A DNA stretch of 64,000 nucleotides from Nymphaea colorata (lineage: Eukaryota > Streptophyta > Magnoliopsida > Nymphaeales > Nymphaeaceae): positions 13,870,354-13,934,353 of the forward strand of contig NC_045139.1 in assembly GCF_008831285.2 (NCBI RefSeq). The letters are read 5' to 3'. The notes beneath the pieces are model-generated. The model did not search any database. It was not told the origin of the DNA and saw only the letters and a list, made by a program, of their open reading frames with translations. Positions within the stretch are counted from its first letter, which is position 1, and each line of letters begins with the position of its first letter. Of the stretch, positions 54,681 through 64,000 are shown piece by piece. A program made the position numbers and the translations under genes.

Positions 54681-57600
54681 CATATTGTACTGTATCTTTT
54701 GTTTATGATTTTTCTTTTTTTTCCACTGGCAGAGCTATTGTTATAACATATGGCAATATTGTTAATAACACATTTAGCAATGGAATCTAGATGTCAAGTG
54801 TTTCAAGATTTTCTTTATATGGGAAGTTGGGAACTGCAGTGAAAATATAGTTTTTCTCATTAGTTTGTGATGCACCGTTTATATCAAGATAATCTGATTG
54901 GAACTGCTACGGGAAAGTTGGAAATGTTGATATATGCTCTTCCAGTTACTAGAACTATCTCTTTTCCCAGGAGCACATTTAAAAACTTGAATCTTGAGAA
55001 TTTTTTCAAAGAGGGAAACTTGAGGAAGCACATTTCTCATTTATGGGAAGCTCATTTTTTTAAAATGAGAGGCTTCTCACTTTCAATTCATAGTCTATTT
55101 TCATAGATCTTCATTTTTTCTTTACTTTGTCTCAAATGCATCCTATACTCTTTTCTGAATGATACATGTGATATTTGATTACTGTAAGTATAATACTGTT
55201 TCCTTTTTAACATACCAGCTTGCCGTTCCATAGGGTTTTCTGAAGCTCTTTTCACATCTCTTATTAATTTTTTTGACTTGACATTTCTCTCCCTTCTCGC
55301 CTTTCCGCACTCCTATTTGGTGACTGCAGCCACCGAGTGATGTTCAGCTGCAAGGGTGACATGTTGGTCCTGTACTACGCTATTGATGCACAGCTGGCGT
55401 GTGGCCTTAGTGGTTGGCTGGCTGGATCATTTTGAAAGGACTCCAAGGGATCTTGATCTGCGCTTTATTCTGGTAGGTCCTGCTTATGAATTGAGTTTTA
55501 AATAACCTGGTTTTTACATGCAACATGTTCCAGTGACCATGCTTATGCTCCTAGTACTTCAGACAGGACGGTACACCAACTAGGATGTATTTTGCCGTGT
55601 TACATTGACAAGATACAACATTGGGTGAAGTAGTTTGCATTTTGGTGACTCGGGCTTCAGACTCACTGGTGCAATTCCAGGTGTCTTCATGATTACAGGC
55701 GTATTTCAATGTCCGACACGAGAATCAATTTGAAAAATAGGTATTCAGATGGGTGTTTCGAGTGTAATCCAGTAAGAAATTTTTGAAGCTAATCACGATG
55801 CGTCTATTACTCCCTGTTCCAATTAAGATTCTAAGTTGGGTTTGGAATGGATTTCCCGGTGAAGTCCAAAATTGTATGTGCTTATGTCCAAATCAGTTGA
55901 TCAATGGTTACATCTAAAGCCGACTAAGCGTACCATTGAACGGCCATATTAGCCCAGAGGGAATGGGGATATATGCATGTTAAAGGTGCTGAATTCAATC
56001 AACTCCGACGTCCCATACTTTTAGATTATCTGAATTATCCATGCGCAAAGGGTCTCTTTTCATAATCTAATAAAAGCTGGTCTCACCGCCATGAAACAAG
56101 CCATGGAGACGCAAGTTGCTGCATGTGCACATGCAAAATGCAAGTAATGAGAAGTATGCCGCTTTTAATTATCCACTAAGATATGTCTCAACGATTACAA
56201 TGCCCACACACTACAGTTCTCGAAAAATTTTTCCTGCTGTTATCTGTATTTTTATCTGTCTTTACGAAGACATTCAAGTTTATGCAGCCCGAGCTTTATC
56301 CTGTAAAACATATCACATGACATATGTAATTTAAATATTTTATCAAGTCAACGCATGCCATTGATGACCCGTAAACAATCGCATTGGCTATACATAACTT
56401 CTGTATCAGACATTTGACAGTAGTTTCGGATTTGGGCATACAAATGGGAAACGGAATATAAAAGTCGTATTTGAAATCAAACTTCAATCTGAATTGTTGT
56501 ATAGCAGAATCATTTAATTCGGTGAAAAAAAATTTGTGACCTAATTGTTCTGAATCTGATGGCTAACTGGATCTAAAACTTCAAGTGGTCGGATTTGGAC
56601 TTGACTTCAATATTTATATCCCATGCATGCGGATCGTTGACATCCCTAATTAAAATGTTGCTTGGGCGCAAGGGTGACCCCCCTGCAAAGGTTGGCAGTT
56701 CAGTTGAACGATGCAGGTTGTTGATTTACTTGCATGGAGAAGAAAAAAAAAATCCTTGATTAATGTATCCAATTACATTTGTCTATCTTTATGAGTAAAT
56801 TAATGATTTTATCCGAGTCAAGCCAAATAAAGCATGCATGAATCTTCTCTGACGTGTCTCAAATTTTATGACATTGTTACAGCGGCGTTTGTTTCATGAT
56901 ATTGCAGGCTGTCCATCTAAATATCTTCGTTTCAGAATTAATGTCTGGCACCTGAATTGGAACAAGCGGAAAGTAGGCAGTCTACGTGTCTAAACCAGTT
57001 TTATCGGGACACGCCTGAATTTGCCAATTCAAACTGAATGCATGAAACGAGTCAGCCTTCTTTATGATCAACATGTCCCATTCCCGTGCGATTCCATACC
57101 CAACCTTATGGTTGCATGCAGGGCAAATTTCAACGCCTAACGGCTAACACCAAATTGCCAAGAAACAAGAGACATGGTCTGAGAAATCGGCATTTTAGGT
57201 GGGTGTTTGGAGTTCTGATCCAGTAAGAAATTTTGAAGTTCACACACATCTGACTACGACAGGTTGGGCAATCAGCTGGAGAAGATTGGGAGGCGTACAG
57301 GTCTGATTTGCAGTAGTGAGCAGAGATCAAAATGCGTTAGGGAGTGGCTCCGTCTCTATTTGGAATATATCATCGGGAGTGTTAGCTGCAGGCGGAGAGG
57401 GACAAAGTTTTGGGGGGAAGGAGGAGGAAGAGCGGAGGTCAGAGAGACGGCTGAAATGCGTCTGATATCTAACTGGAGGGCTTTATTTCATCATTAACAA
57501 GGGATGGAAATTGTAGGGTATATGGGAATCCATGATTAGGATAAGGACGAGACTACAGTGCTCGACGAGCCACCAGCATTAAAAGCATGTCATTTCTTTG

Positions 57601-58670
57601 CAAAGCGGGGAAGAAGGATGGAAGTTGATGACAGGGGTTGGTCATTTCATAATTTCTATTAGAAGTGGAGTTAATTACAGCACCACAGGCTTTTGCTGGG
57701 GTTAATTAATTAATGCTTCTTGTGGTTTTGCGCCTGCAGATCTATAATGGAAAACGGATGCGTAGCATCTGATTGATTTCGACGTTTCACATTCATCACT
57801 AGTTGGACTACAAAAATTGAAAAGAGAGCTAAGGAGGCTCAGTGGTCCATTCCCTGGAGATATGAAGGCACGAACAACGGTTTTCCTTTTCACCTTTTCT
57901 AAATTTCTGCTCTTTCGTGCACTTGACTAGCAAAAATGCGAAAGTTGAACTAATGTTGTTCACTTGTTAATTCTTTGTTATTATTTTGAGACAACCTTGT
58001 TCAACTTTTGAAATAATGGACTACTGGTTCCTGAGCTTACTTGGTTAGCATTTGTGTTTTTTTGTGGTCCATAGTAGGTCTAAATATTGGCAATGATACT
58101 GGCTTCCCCTCGTAAATCAAAATGCAAGAAGATAACGAAAGATTTTTCAATGTGTATTCTTTTTTTTGAAATGGGAAGCCTAATTCCTAGCAATAGCACT
58201 TATGCCCAAAATGGATGATATGAATCCAATGGGACACATTTTTTACCAAATCTACCATATCAGAAGTGAACAGCCATGGTAGCAAAGACTTTCCCTGCAA
58301 GTGAGGTAAATCCAAAGGACTTAAGGCTGTACACTAGATATAGTTTTACAAAATTGTAGTCTTTCCTAAATTGATCTAACAGAATTTAAATTGTGCATTG
58401 TTCATAGGTACCTCTCTTGGCATAATCTGATGAGAGTCATTCTCTTTGATGAAAATCTATCGCTTATCTAGGAACTATATTAGACAATGGTTCCAATTCA
58501 AGCTATGTCTATGTAAATACATACCCAACTTGGCACCATGGTGATGTCTGCGGCTTTGGCTGACTTTATGGTTCTCGCCATACTATCATAATTCTAACAA
58601 CAAAATAGAATGTAAGGGGAGAACACTACAAGGAACCATCAAATGAAAATCACCTTCCTTTTATATTCTC
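54681..58670. other. Spacer downstream of XRN
   Basis: The left part is the XRN 3' UTR; an acceptor-like TGACTGCAG at 55329 suggests possible alternative 3' splicing. The rest is AT-rich without supported genes. A 35-40 bp sequence (GTGTTTCGAG...ATCCAGTAAGAAATTT) near 55755 recurs near 57196 in the same direction, a sign of an old dispersed repeat. Confidence 0.5.
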
Positions 58671-59467
58671 GGGTTTGAAAGCGCCTTTCCTTACACAAGC
58701 GTCAGCCGAGCACATCTCTCTATGTTGATTTCAACCATCCATCTGAGAATAATCGTACGGCCGAGTCTTATCTCCTCTTTCCCTCGCTCATTCCATTTTC
58801 TCTCTCCCCGAAAATACTCAGATTTTGATGCAGCGTGGGACGTTGTGCTCAATCGCTGGGGAGGAGGAGGCAGCCTCCCCAGCCGGTACTCTTTTCATTT
58901 CTTGCCGGCGGCGACCTACCCACCTGCTGAAAACAGTAGGCGTGGCCGCTGGCTGTGGTCCTGTGGAGGAGGCATCAGCTTCCTCCTTTCTTTAAAAAAA
59001 AAAAATGCAATGTCCTCCCCCGCCGGTGGATTTCCCACCGCCAGACCTCACGGGGGCCACCGCCTGCTGGCAGGAGGACTGGTGGAGGGGAGGCCACCAG
59101 CAGCCCCTCCTTGTGAAAGCACGAAAGGGGGATGCATCTGCTCTCCCCTTTCGTGTTTTGAGGAGGGGCCATCGGCAGCCTCGCTGCCATCCCCCCCTTC
59201 CGTTGGTGGGGCTGGAGCGACCCATCAGCCCACCAGCGGAAGAAGGGGATGCCTGGAAGGCTGCAGGCAGCCCTTCCCAAGTCATGAAGGGGACAAAGGA
59301 GTATCGGGGAGAGAGAGAGAGCAGAGAGGAGAGGGGAAGAGGTCTCAGGGAGAGAGAAACGGCAATGAACAAAAATAATCTCAGCCGCTTGATCTTCTTT
59401 AGATCGATGGCTAAGATGAGCAGACACAAATGCTCGGCTGAAAACACAATCTACACTTTCAAATAGG
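58671..59467. mobile_element. Foldback/MULE-like TIR element with GC-rich interior
   Basis: Ends match as imperfect long inverted repeats: GGGTTTGAAAGCG at the left against CCTATTTGAAAGTG (reverse complement of the right), then TCAGCCGAGCA at 58704 and its exact complement TGCTCGGCTGA near 59432, then CCATCxATCT and GCGGCTGAG-type blocks. The interior is strongly GC-rich and palindromic, with a perfect 11-bp pair at 59120-59130/59145-59155 inside a longer imperfect one. Open frames exist on both strands but are low-complexity Gly/Pro/Arg. No clean target duplication is visible, so the superfamily is uncertain. Confidence 0.6.
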
Positions 59468-60171
59468 TATTTCTTATTTCTCAGAGGTTTCGACAACAAC
59501 ATTCACCAATAAACTGAGAAATCAAGAAAACCATGTTCCTGATTATAGAAGAAGAAGTGAACTGAGTAGGCCAAGCTTAACGCATACCCAGAGAGAGAGA
59601 GAGGCCAAGCTCAAGGCATACCCAGTGAGAGTATAAAAACCTCAGTGAAAACAGATGGCAGACGGGGTTACCATAACCACGCTGCTCAAACAGAGTTACA
59701 AGCACCATTCTCCTGAATCTCCTGATAGTTTCACATCGTTTATTCAGGATGCCTGCAGCAGGCATTCACCTTTTTCTATTTGGTGTATGGATGCACATGA
59801 AATAAGTGAACCTAAGAGGCATCCAGTACCAGGTGGTTTGAATTCTGAGGCACGACTTCGTACTTTGTTCACAATATGTTAGAAGTCACTGTCAAAATTT
59901 ATTATATAGAAAGTACAGGTAGACTTTCAGGAGGACTAGTTCACGATACAAAATAAAAAGGAAACCTCCTTGATAGGACATACAAGTTCTTCAATAAATG
60001 GACTAGTCCTTCCGGTCTGCCGTTCAATTCCTCTCACCTTTTCTGATTGGAAGAAGCTGTCGGATTTAAATGAAATATAAATCGCTAAAGGTATATAAGT
60101 GAATGAACCTTGTTGAAAGAAAGAGAGAGTTCACCTGAACTTGACCCAAGCTTCAATTGACTCTTTTTGGA
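59468..60171. other. Spacer downstream of IGPD
   Basis: Contains a duplicated AGAGAGAG/GGCCAAGCT unit near 59590 (CATACCCAG...GAGAGGCCAAGCT) and the probable 3' UTR of the minus-strand IGPD gene. No gene supported. Confidence 0.45.
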
Positions 60172-63100
60172 TCATGAGCGAGATAGCACACCCTTAGAAC
60201 TGCCATAAAAAAAAAAGGAACATAAGTTGCCAACTAAGCAAAGACAAATGAGACAGAGGAGCAAGGTCTCTTTCAAGTCAGCAACTACTTGTTGTAAAAT
60301 GCAAATTAGGATCGTACTCCTCCCAGTTAAAAGTTCAAATGAAACTTGACAGTCTGAGAGTGGTCTGACCTTGGAATAGACCCCTGCCTTCGCAAATCAA
60401 ACTCAGTGGCCTGCCGAAGTGATCTTGCAAAAGCCTTAAAAGTTGCTTCAATAATGTGGTGTGAATTCTTCCCAGCAAGCTGTCAGGATTTCAATATAAG
60501 AAGTCCTGAAGACAGAAATCTAAAGAAATACACCAAATCGAAATTCAATCATGGTCATTGAAGGTAACAGTGCACACCTGTCGAATGTGAAGGGTCATTC
60601 CTGATGTGTTCACTAGAGATTGAAAGAAGTGTTCGACAAGCTACAGCATAATATTGAGGACAACGGGATCAATGCAACAATCATGTAACAAATATCTGAA
60701 TATTTGAAAATTCATGATTCAATTATTATGAGAACTGCATGATTTCCCTTGAATGTTAATCAACCATCAGAGAGTCAAACTGCACTCTTTTCCAATGAAT
60801 CACATTAGGCTGATCTAAAAAAGCACACTGATGTTGTTCCGGTGCAGACCATCTAATGAAAGCATGCAAAGACATACATATCCACGCTATGTGTATTTGT
60901 GGAAACATACTAGGGAAACTATATAGTAAATAGATGAACAGAAATCATCTCACAAGTCAAACAATTTTTAACACAATCATTACGTTTATTTAGTATTGGC
61001 CCATCCGGAGAGGTTGTATCAATTCTGCTGAACTATTCAGCAACTCCCTCTAACCCTATAGGACTTCTTATTGTCCGGACATGGATCAAATCACAAATAT
61101 TGCTTGAACGTGATTTACAAGTTTCTGTTCAACTTAATAAGTTACGAAATACCGTTAAGGCGTTAACTCCATGTGCATTATCACTACCTCTACATGTAAT
61201 TCAAACAGGCACTCCTACCTCTTTCTTTGCTTTATCTAAGAAAAAAAAGTTGATTGAATTGAATATATGGATAGAACTAGAAGACCTTCTTTATTCATCA
61301 CCACTGCAATCTATGAAGTAAACTGGATAGTTATATGAGTGAAATAAAACTGCTTATGAATTTGCAGTAAGAAGATGCTTGTGCCTCTTGGCAGCTATTT
61401 GGCATTGGGTGTATTGGGATCTACAAATATTATGAGATGAATGTATAGAGAAATTCTCTTTAGATTTGCCCAAGATATTTGGAATTCATTTATTTTTCTC
61501 TGGGGTGACATGCTTTGGGTTGGGTGCATTTCACATAACAGGTTTGTATATCTCTGAAATATGTTCTGACCAAATACAATCGACAGATCCAAGATTAGCA
61601 AGTGAAGGGAGTTCAAACATGCATTGGCTGCATCCAAGAGCTCATGATTCGATTGACAAGCCCAATCCCAGTATCTTGACTTCAAGTAGTGGTAGCTGTA
61701 CATTGAAGACCTAGATATATATCGTTCACTAATATGTGACTCTTGACTTTATCGAAATGACTCTGGAGTAAAAAACAGAATATGCTGAAAATCAACATGC
61801 ATCCCTTTTGTATGGTTATTTTATATTTCAGTATCAAAGTTGCACAAATAAAGCATCAAGCAAGCCTTTGTTGCCTACCTGCGTGTCATATGTGCCAACT
61901 CTTTCTGTCGGGATTTTCAAGTCATAACTTAAATGAGGTCGCCCAGATAAATCCTGAATTCATAAGAGTTATTAATGACTTCAAAATAGAATGTGACAAC
62001 TGTAGAATTTAGAAACCATCATTTACAAATTACAACTACTTCCGTAAAATGGAAGAAGAAAAGAATAGCATCTCCATGCAACTGCAAACATCAATCGAGT
62101 GAGAATTATGCTTTCGTATTATTTTTGTTAATACAGCATGTGAATTTGGAAAGACTAGAGTGTAGGGCCTTTCAGTGATAACCATACTCAGATACAGCAA
62201 ACATCAGTTGAATGAGACTTATGCTTTTACGTTATTGTTGTTAACACATATGACATATGGATTTGGAAAAGACTGGAGGCTAGGGCTCTTCCACAATAAA
62301 CATGGAAAAAATTCATTTATTCATCCATCAAAGAAAGAGATTCTCTACCAGTGAAACGTGCACAAGAGCCTCGTCAAGAGGAGCAGAAAAATCTCCAAAG
62401 CGGTTAATTCCTTTTCTGTCTCCAAGGGCTTGAAGTAATGCCTAGAGTTACAAGTTAATAAATTAATAATCCAGCTAGAAAAAACAGGTAATAAAAGTAG
62501 ATCTTTAAGAGTGTGTGTGTGTGTGCATGTACATGAACGAGGGTGAGAGAGAGAGAGACACTGTTCCAATGGCAAGTGCAACATCCTCATTTGTGTGGTG
62601 GTCATCAATATGAATATCACCACGAGCCTTTACATGAACATCAAACAAGCCATGAGAGGCCAGTTGCTGCATGCAGACAAGCAAAATGTAAGTGAAACTC
62701 GAGGGAAATATTCAGTTTTTCATCATTGAGTATTATTTGTCTCAACCATTATTTTACAATGCTCACATTCTACACTTGAATCTGCTACCAAATCTGTGCT
62801 TATTTATCCTTGGGAAGATATTCAATTTATGCAGGCAGATAGCAAACGCCTTTTCTTGTAACACATCCCACTTGGAAATGGACTGATAGATGGTTTACAA
62901 ATTACTATTAGGCTCTTAGTTGCTCAAGCACGCACATGCAGACCTGCCCATTCAAATATCTTGTTGTTTAATAGTCCTCGTCAATGTCCATGTGCATAAA
63001 ACAGAAGTTGGTTTTCTATTGTTATCCAATAGCCATTCATTTCAAGAAAAAAAAAAAATCTCTGCATCGGTAATAGCTTTATCAATCCTACTAACAAAAC

Positions 63101-63376
63101 AAATAGCCAAAAACGTTAAGAGGAATAGTAATGCTCATGGTGATTGTGAAGATATCCTATAGAACATAATTGTGGAACTTCTTACTTGTGAAAATTTCTC
63201 TCAGACTCCAATAATGTGAACAACACACGAAAAGAGAAAAACTCAGATACTTACATCCAGCATGTGATCTAAAAAGGGTATACCGGTACTAGAATCAGCA
63301 ATCCCTGTGCCATCCAAATTCAGTTGCACTTGAACATTCGTTTCTTTTGTTACGCGTTTGACCTCGGAAATTCGCC
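60172..63376 (-). CDS. HISN5: Imidazoleglycerol-phosphate dehydratase (3' seven exons, 5' end outside window)
   Basis: Minus-strand exons are 63255-63376, 62562-62666, 62349-62441, 61879-61953, 60578-60640, 60370-60479 and 60172-60199, giving 197 codons of the mature enzyme. It removes water from imidazole glycerol phosphate to imidazole acetol phosphate, the sixth step of histidine synthesis in plastids; it is a Mn-dependent 24-mer. Visible are [33 protein letters not shown], the metal-binding [53 protein letters not shown], and [19 protein letters not shown], ending SSKGVLSRS. The first visible exon starts with two bases of a split Gly codon, so at least one upstream exon (transit peptide and start) is missing; none is recognisable in 63377-64000. 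Intron 60641-61878 contains plastid-derived DNA and an orphan frame. Confidence 0.95.
60938..61321 (+). other. Orphan open frame, 127 codons, in IGPD intron
   Basis: A stop-to-stop frame on the strand opposite to IGPD. It has no good start codon at its left end. The predicted peptide has a mixed, protein-like composition, with segments such as [53 protein letters not shown] and [14 protein letters not shown] do not recognise the family. It ends 53 bases before a psbB-like plastid fragment. It could be a piece of an organellar, viral or mobile gene, or a chance frame; no function is claimed. Confidence 0.4.
61374..61575 (+). pseudogene. psbB: Nuclear plastid DNA fragment of psbB (CP47)
   Basis: One frame reads [14 protein letters not shown], a stop, DE, then [31 protein letters not shown] and a weaker ISEIC-SDQ. 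These match in order and spacing the plastid photosystem II protein CP47 around its [15 protein letters not shown] and [15 protein letters not shown] segment. It is internally truncated at both sides, has an in-frame TGA where CP47 has Cys, and a 3-base loss near the right end. It lies antisense in an IGPD intron and is an old plastid-to-nucleus insertion (NUPT), or came by way of mitochondrial DNA. Confidence 0.88.
62511..62525. repeat. (GT)n microsatellite
   Basis: GT run in the IGPD intron between exons 62562-62666 and 62349-62441. Confidence 0.9.
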
Positions 63377-64000
63377 CTGGATAATGCAAAAAAGGTCTTC
63401 TCTCCTAAATTCTAATTGAAAAAAGCTGTGAAATAAACAAAAAATTTACTATCCAAACAATCCAACAGGGGACAGAAATACTCTCTAACAAATGAACCAT
63501 GCTTTCAGATCTTCCCAATTTGGAATAAACAAAAGACTATGCTATAAGTAGTTTAGCTGGTTTCTCAATTATCATAACAAAGATTTTTTTTTTTTCCAAA
63601 TCCTCGATTTGGTAGTCCTATCAAGTAGCACGACTACGAAAAATTCGCTCTATGTATATATAAAATTATATATCGAAACACAGAAACTAAAAGAGATTTC
63701 TTTCCTAACTGCCCTTTAGCTATCGAGTGTAACAACACGAAGTGACCAAAACCCAAGCTACATTACAGACTACTAACTCATGTTTACGCCGTTTGAAGCT
63801 GGTAAGATCTGCTACCACTTCCATCCGATGAACAAACAAACTTCTTTTCCATTTTCTCGGTTTTGGAACAAATCTACCGATACCCAACAAGCAATTCCAC
63901 GGGAAAAAGACCATAGTCCATCAATCCCTATCTATAACATTAATAGCACGCTGAAAAAAGCGATGAAAAAAGGATGGTAGCGTCTTATACCAGAGCTGCG
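63377..64000. other. Intron or upstream region of IGPD
   Basis: No recognisable IGPD exon. A transit-peptide-like frame ending in a Gly split codon with a GT donor was looked for on the minus strand and not found. The missing 5' exon is therefore probably beyond the window. Confidence 0.5.

Noticed and set aside
58722-59378. 218-codon plus-strand frame, rich in Gly/Pro/Ser
   Set aside because: It lies inside the GC-rich foldback element, has equally long frames on the other strand, and no recognisable domain.
61466-61714. Intact plus-strand gene with photosystem similarity
   Set aside because: Only the left part matches CP47; it is truncated, has an upstream in-frame stop and lies in an IGPD intron, so it is a plastid-derived pseudogene.

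Overview
The window is nuclear DNA of a flowering plant. The genes have many GT–AG introns, often kilobases long and AT-rich. The proteins are plant forms: mitochondrial-type glutamate dehydrogenase, cytosolic ribosomal protein S18, an XRN4-type exoribonuclease, plastid histidine-pathway IGP dehydratase and a plant ADP-glucose phosphorylase. A Ty1/copia element, several small TIR elements and a plastid psbB fragment sit in introns or spacers. I cannot name the species. I see no operon, CRISPR array, phage or tRNA/rRNA gene.

Layout, left to right. An ADP-glucose phosphorylase/GalT-like gene (minus, 823-3039, 3 exons). A two-exon plant-specific small protein with a C-terminal CaaX motif (plus, 5335-8354). 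A three-exon UCP009193-type protein of unknown function (minus, 10527-13893). Glutamate dehydrogenase (minus, 16558-20762, 9 coding exons, with a probable 2.4 kb leader intron reaching a TATA box near 23.3 kb). A gene-poor stretch with degenerate LTR-like pieces (23.3-28.2 kb). RPS18 (minus, 28183-32558, 4 exons, the first coding exon being just ATG), whose introns hold a tandem repeat and a hAT-like element. A 1.8 kb divergent spacer with telo-box motifs next to RPS18. A 20 kb XRN gene (plus, 34408-54680, 22 exons, 959 codons). A gene-poor spacer with a foldback TIR element (58671-59467). The 3' seven exons of imidazoleglycerol-phosphate dehydratase (minus, 60172-63376), whose 5' end lies beyond the window.

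Exon junctions were worked out by hand: reading frame was kept across every junction, and the totals match known family lengths for GDH (411 aa) and RPS18 (152 aa). The genes are unrelated housekeeping functions (carbon and nitrogen metabolism, translation, RNA decay, histidine synthesis) and do not form a pathway. The accessory content is in the introns. XRN introns 10, 11 and 13 carry two non-autonomous TIR elements and a 5'-truncated, decayed copia element. IGPD intron 4 of the visible part carries a psbB-derived plastid fragment next to an unidentified 127-codon open frame. I found no convincing new multi-gene system. The items most worth a second look are the orphan frame, the plastid insert, the foldback element and the CaaX protein.
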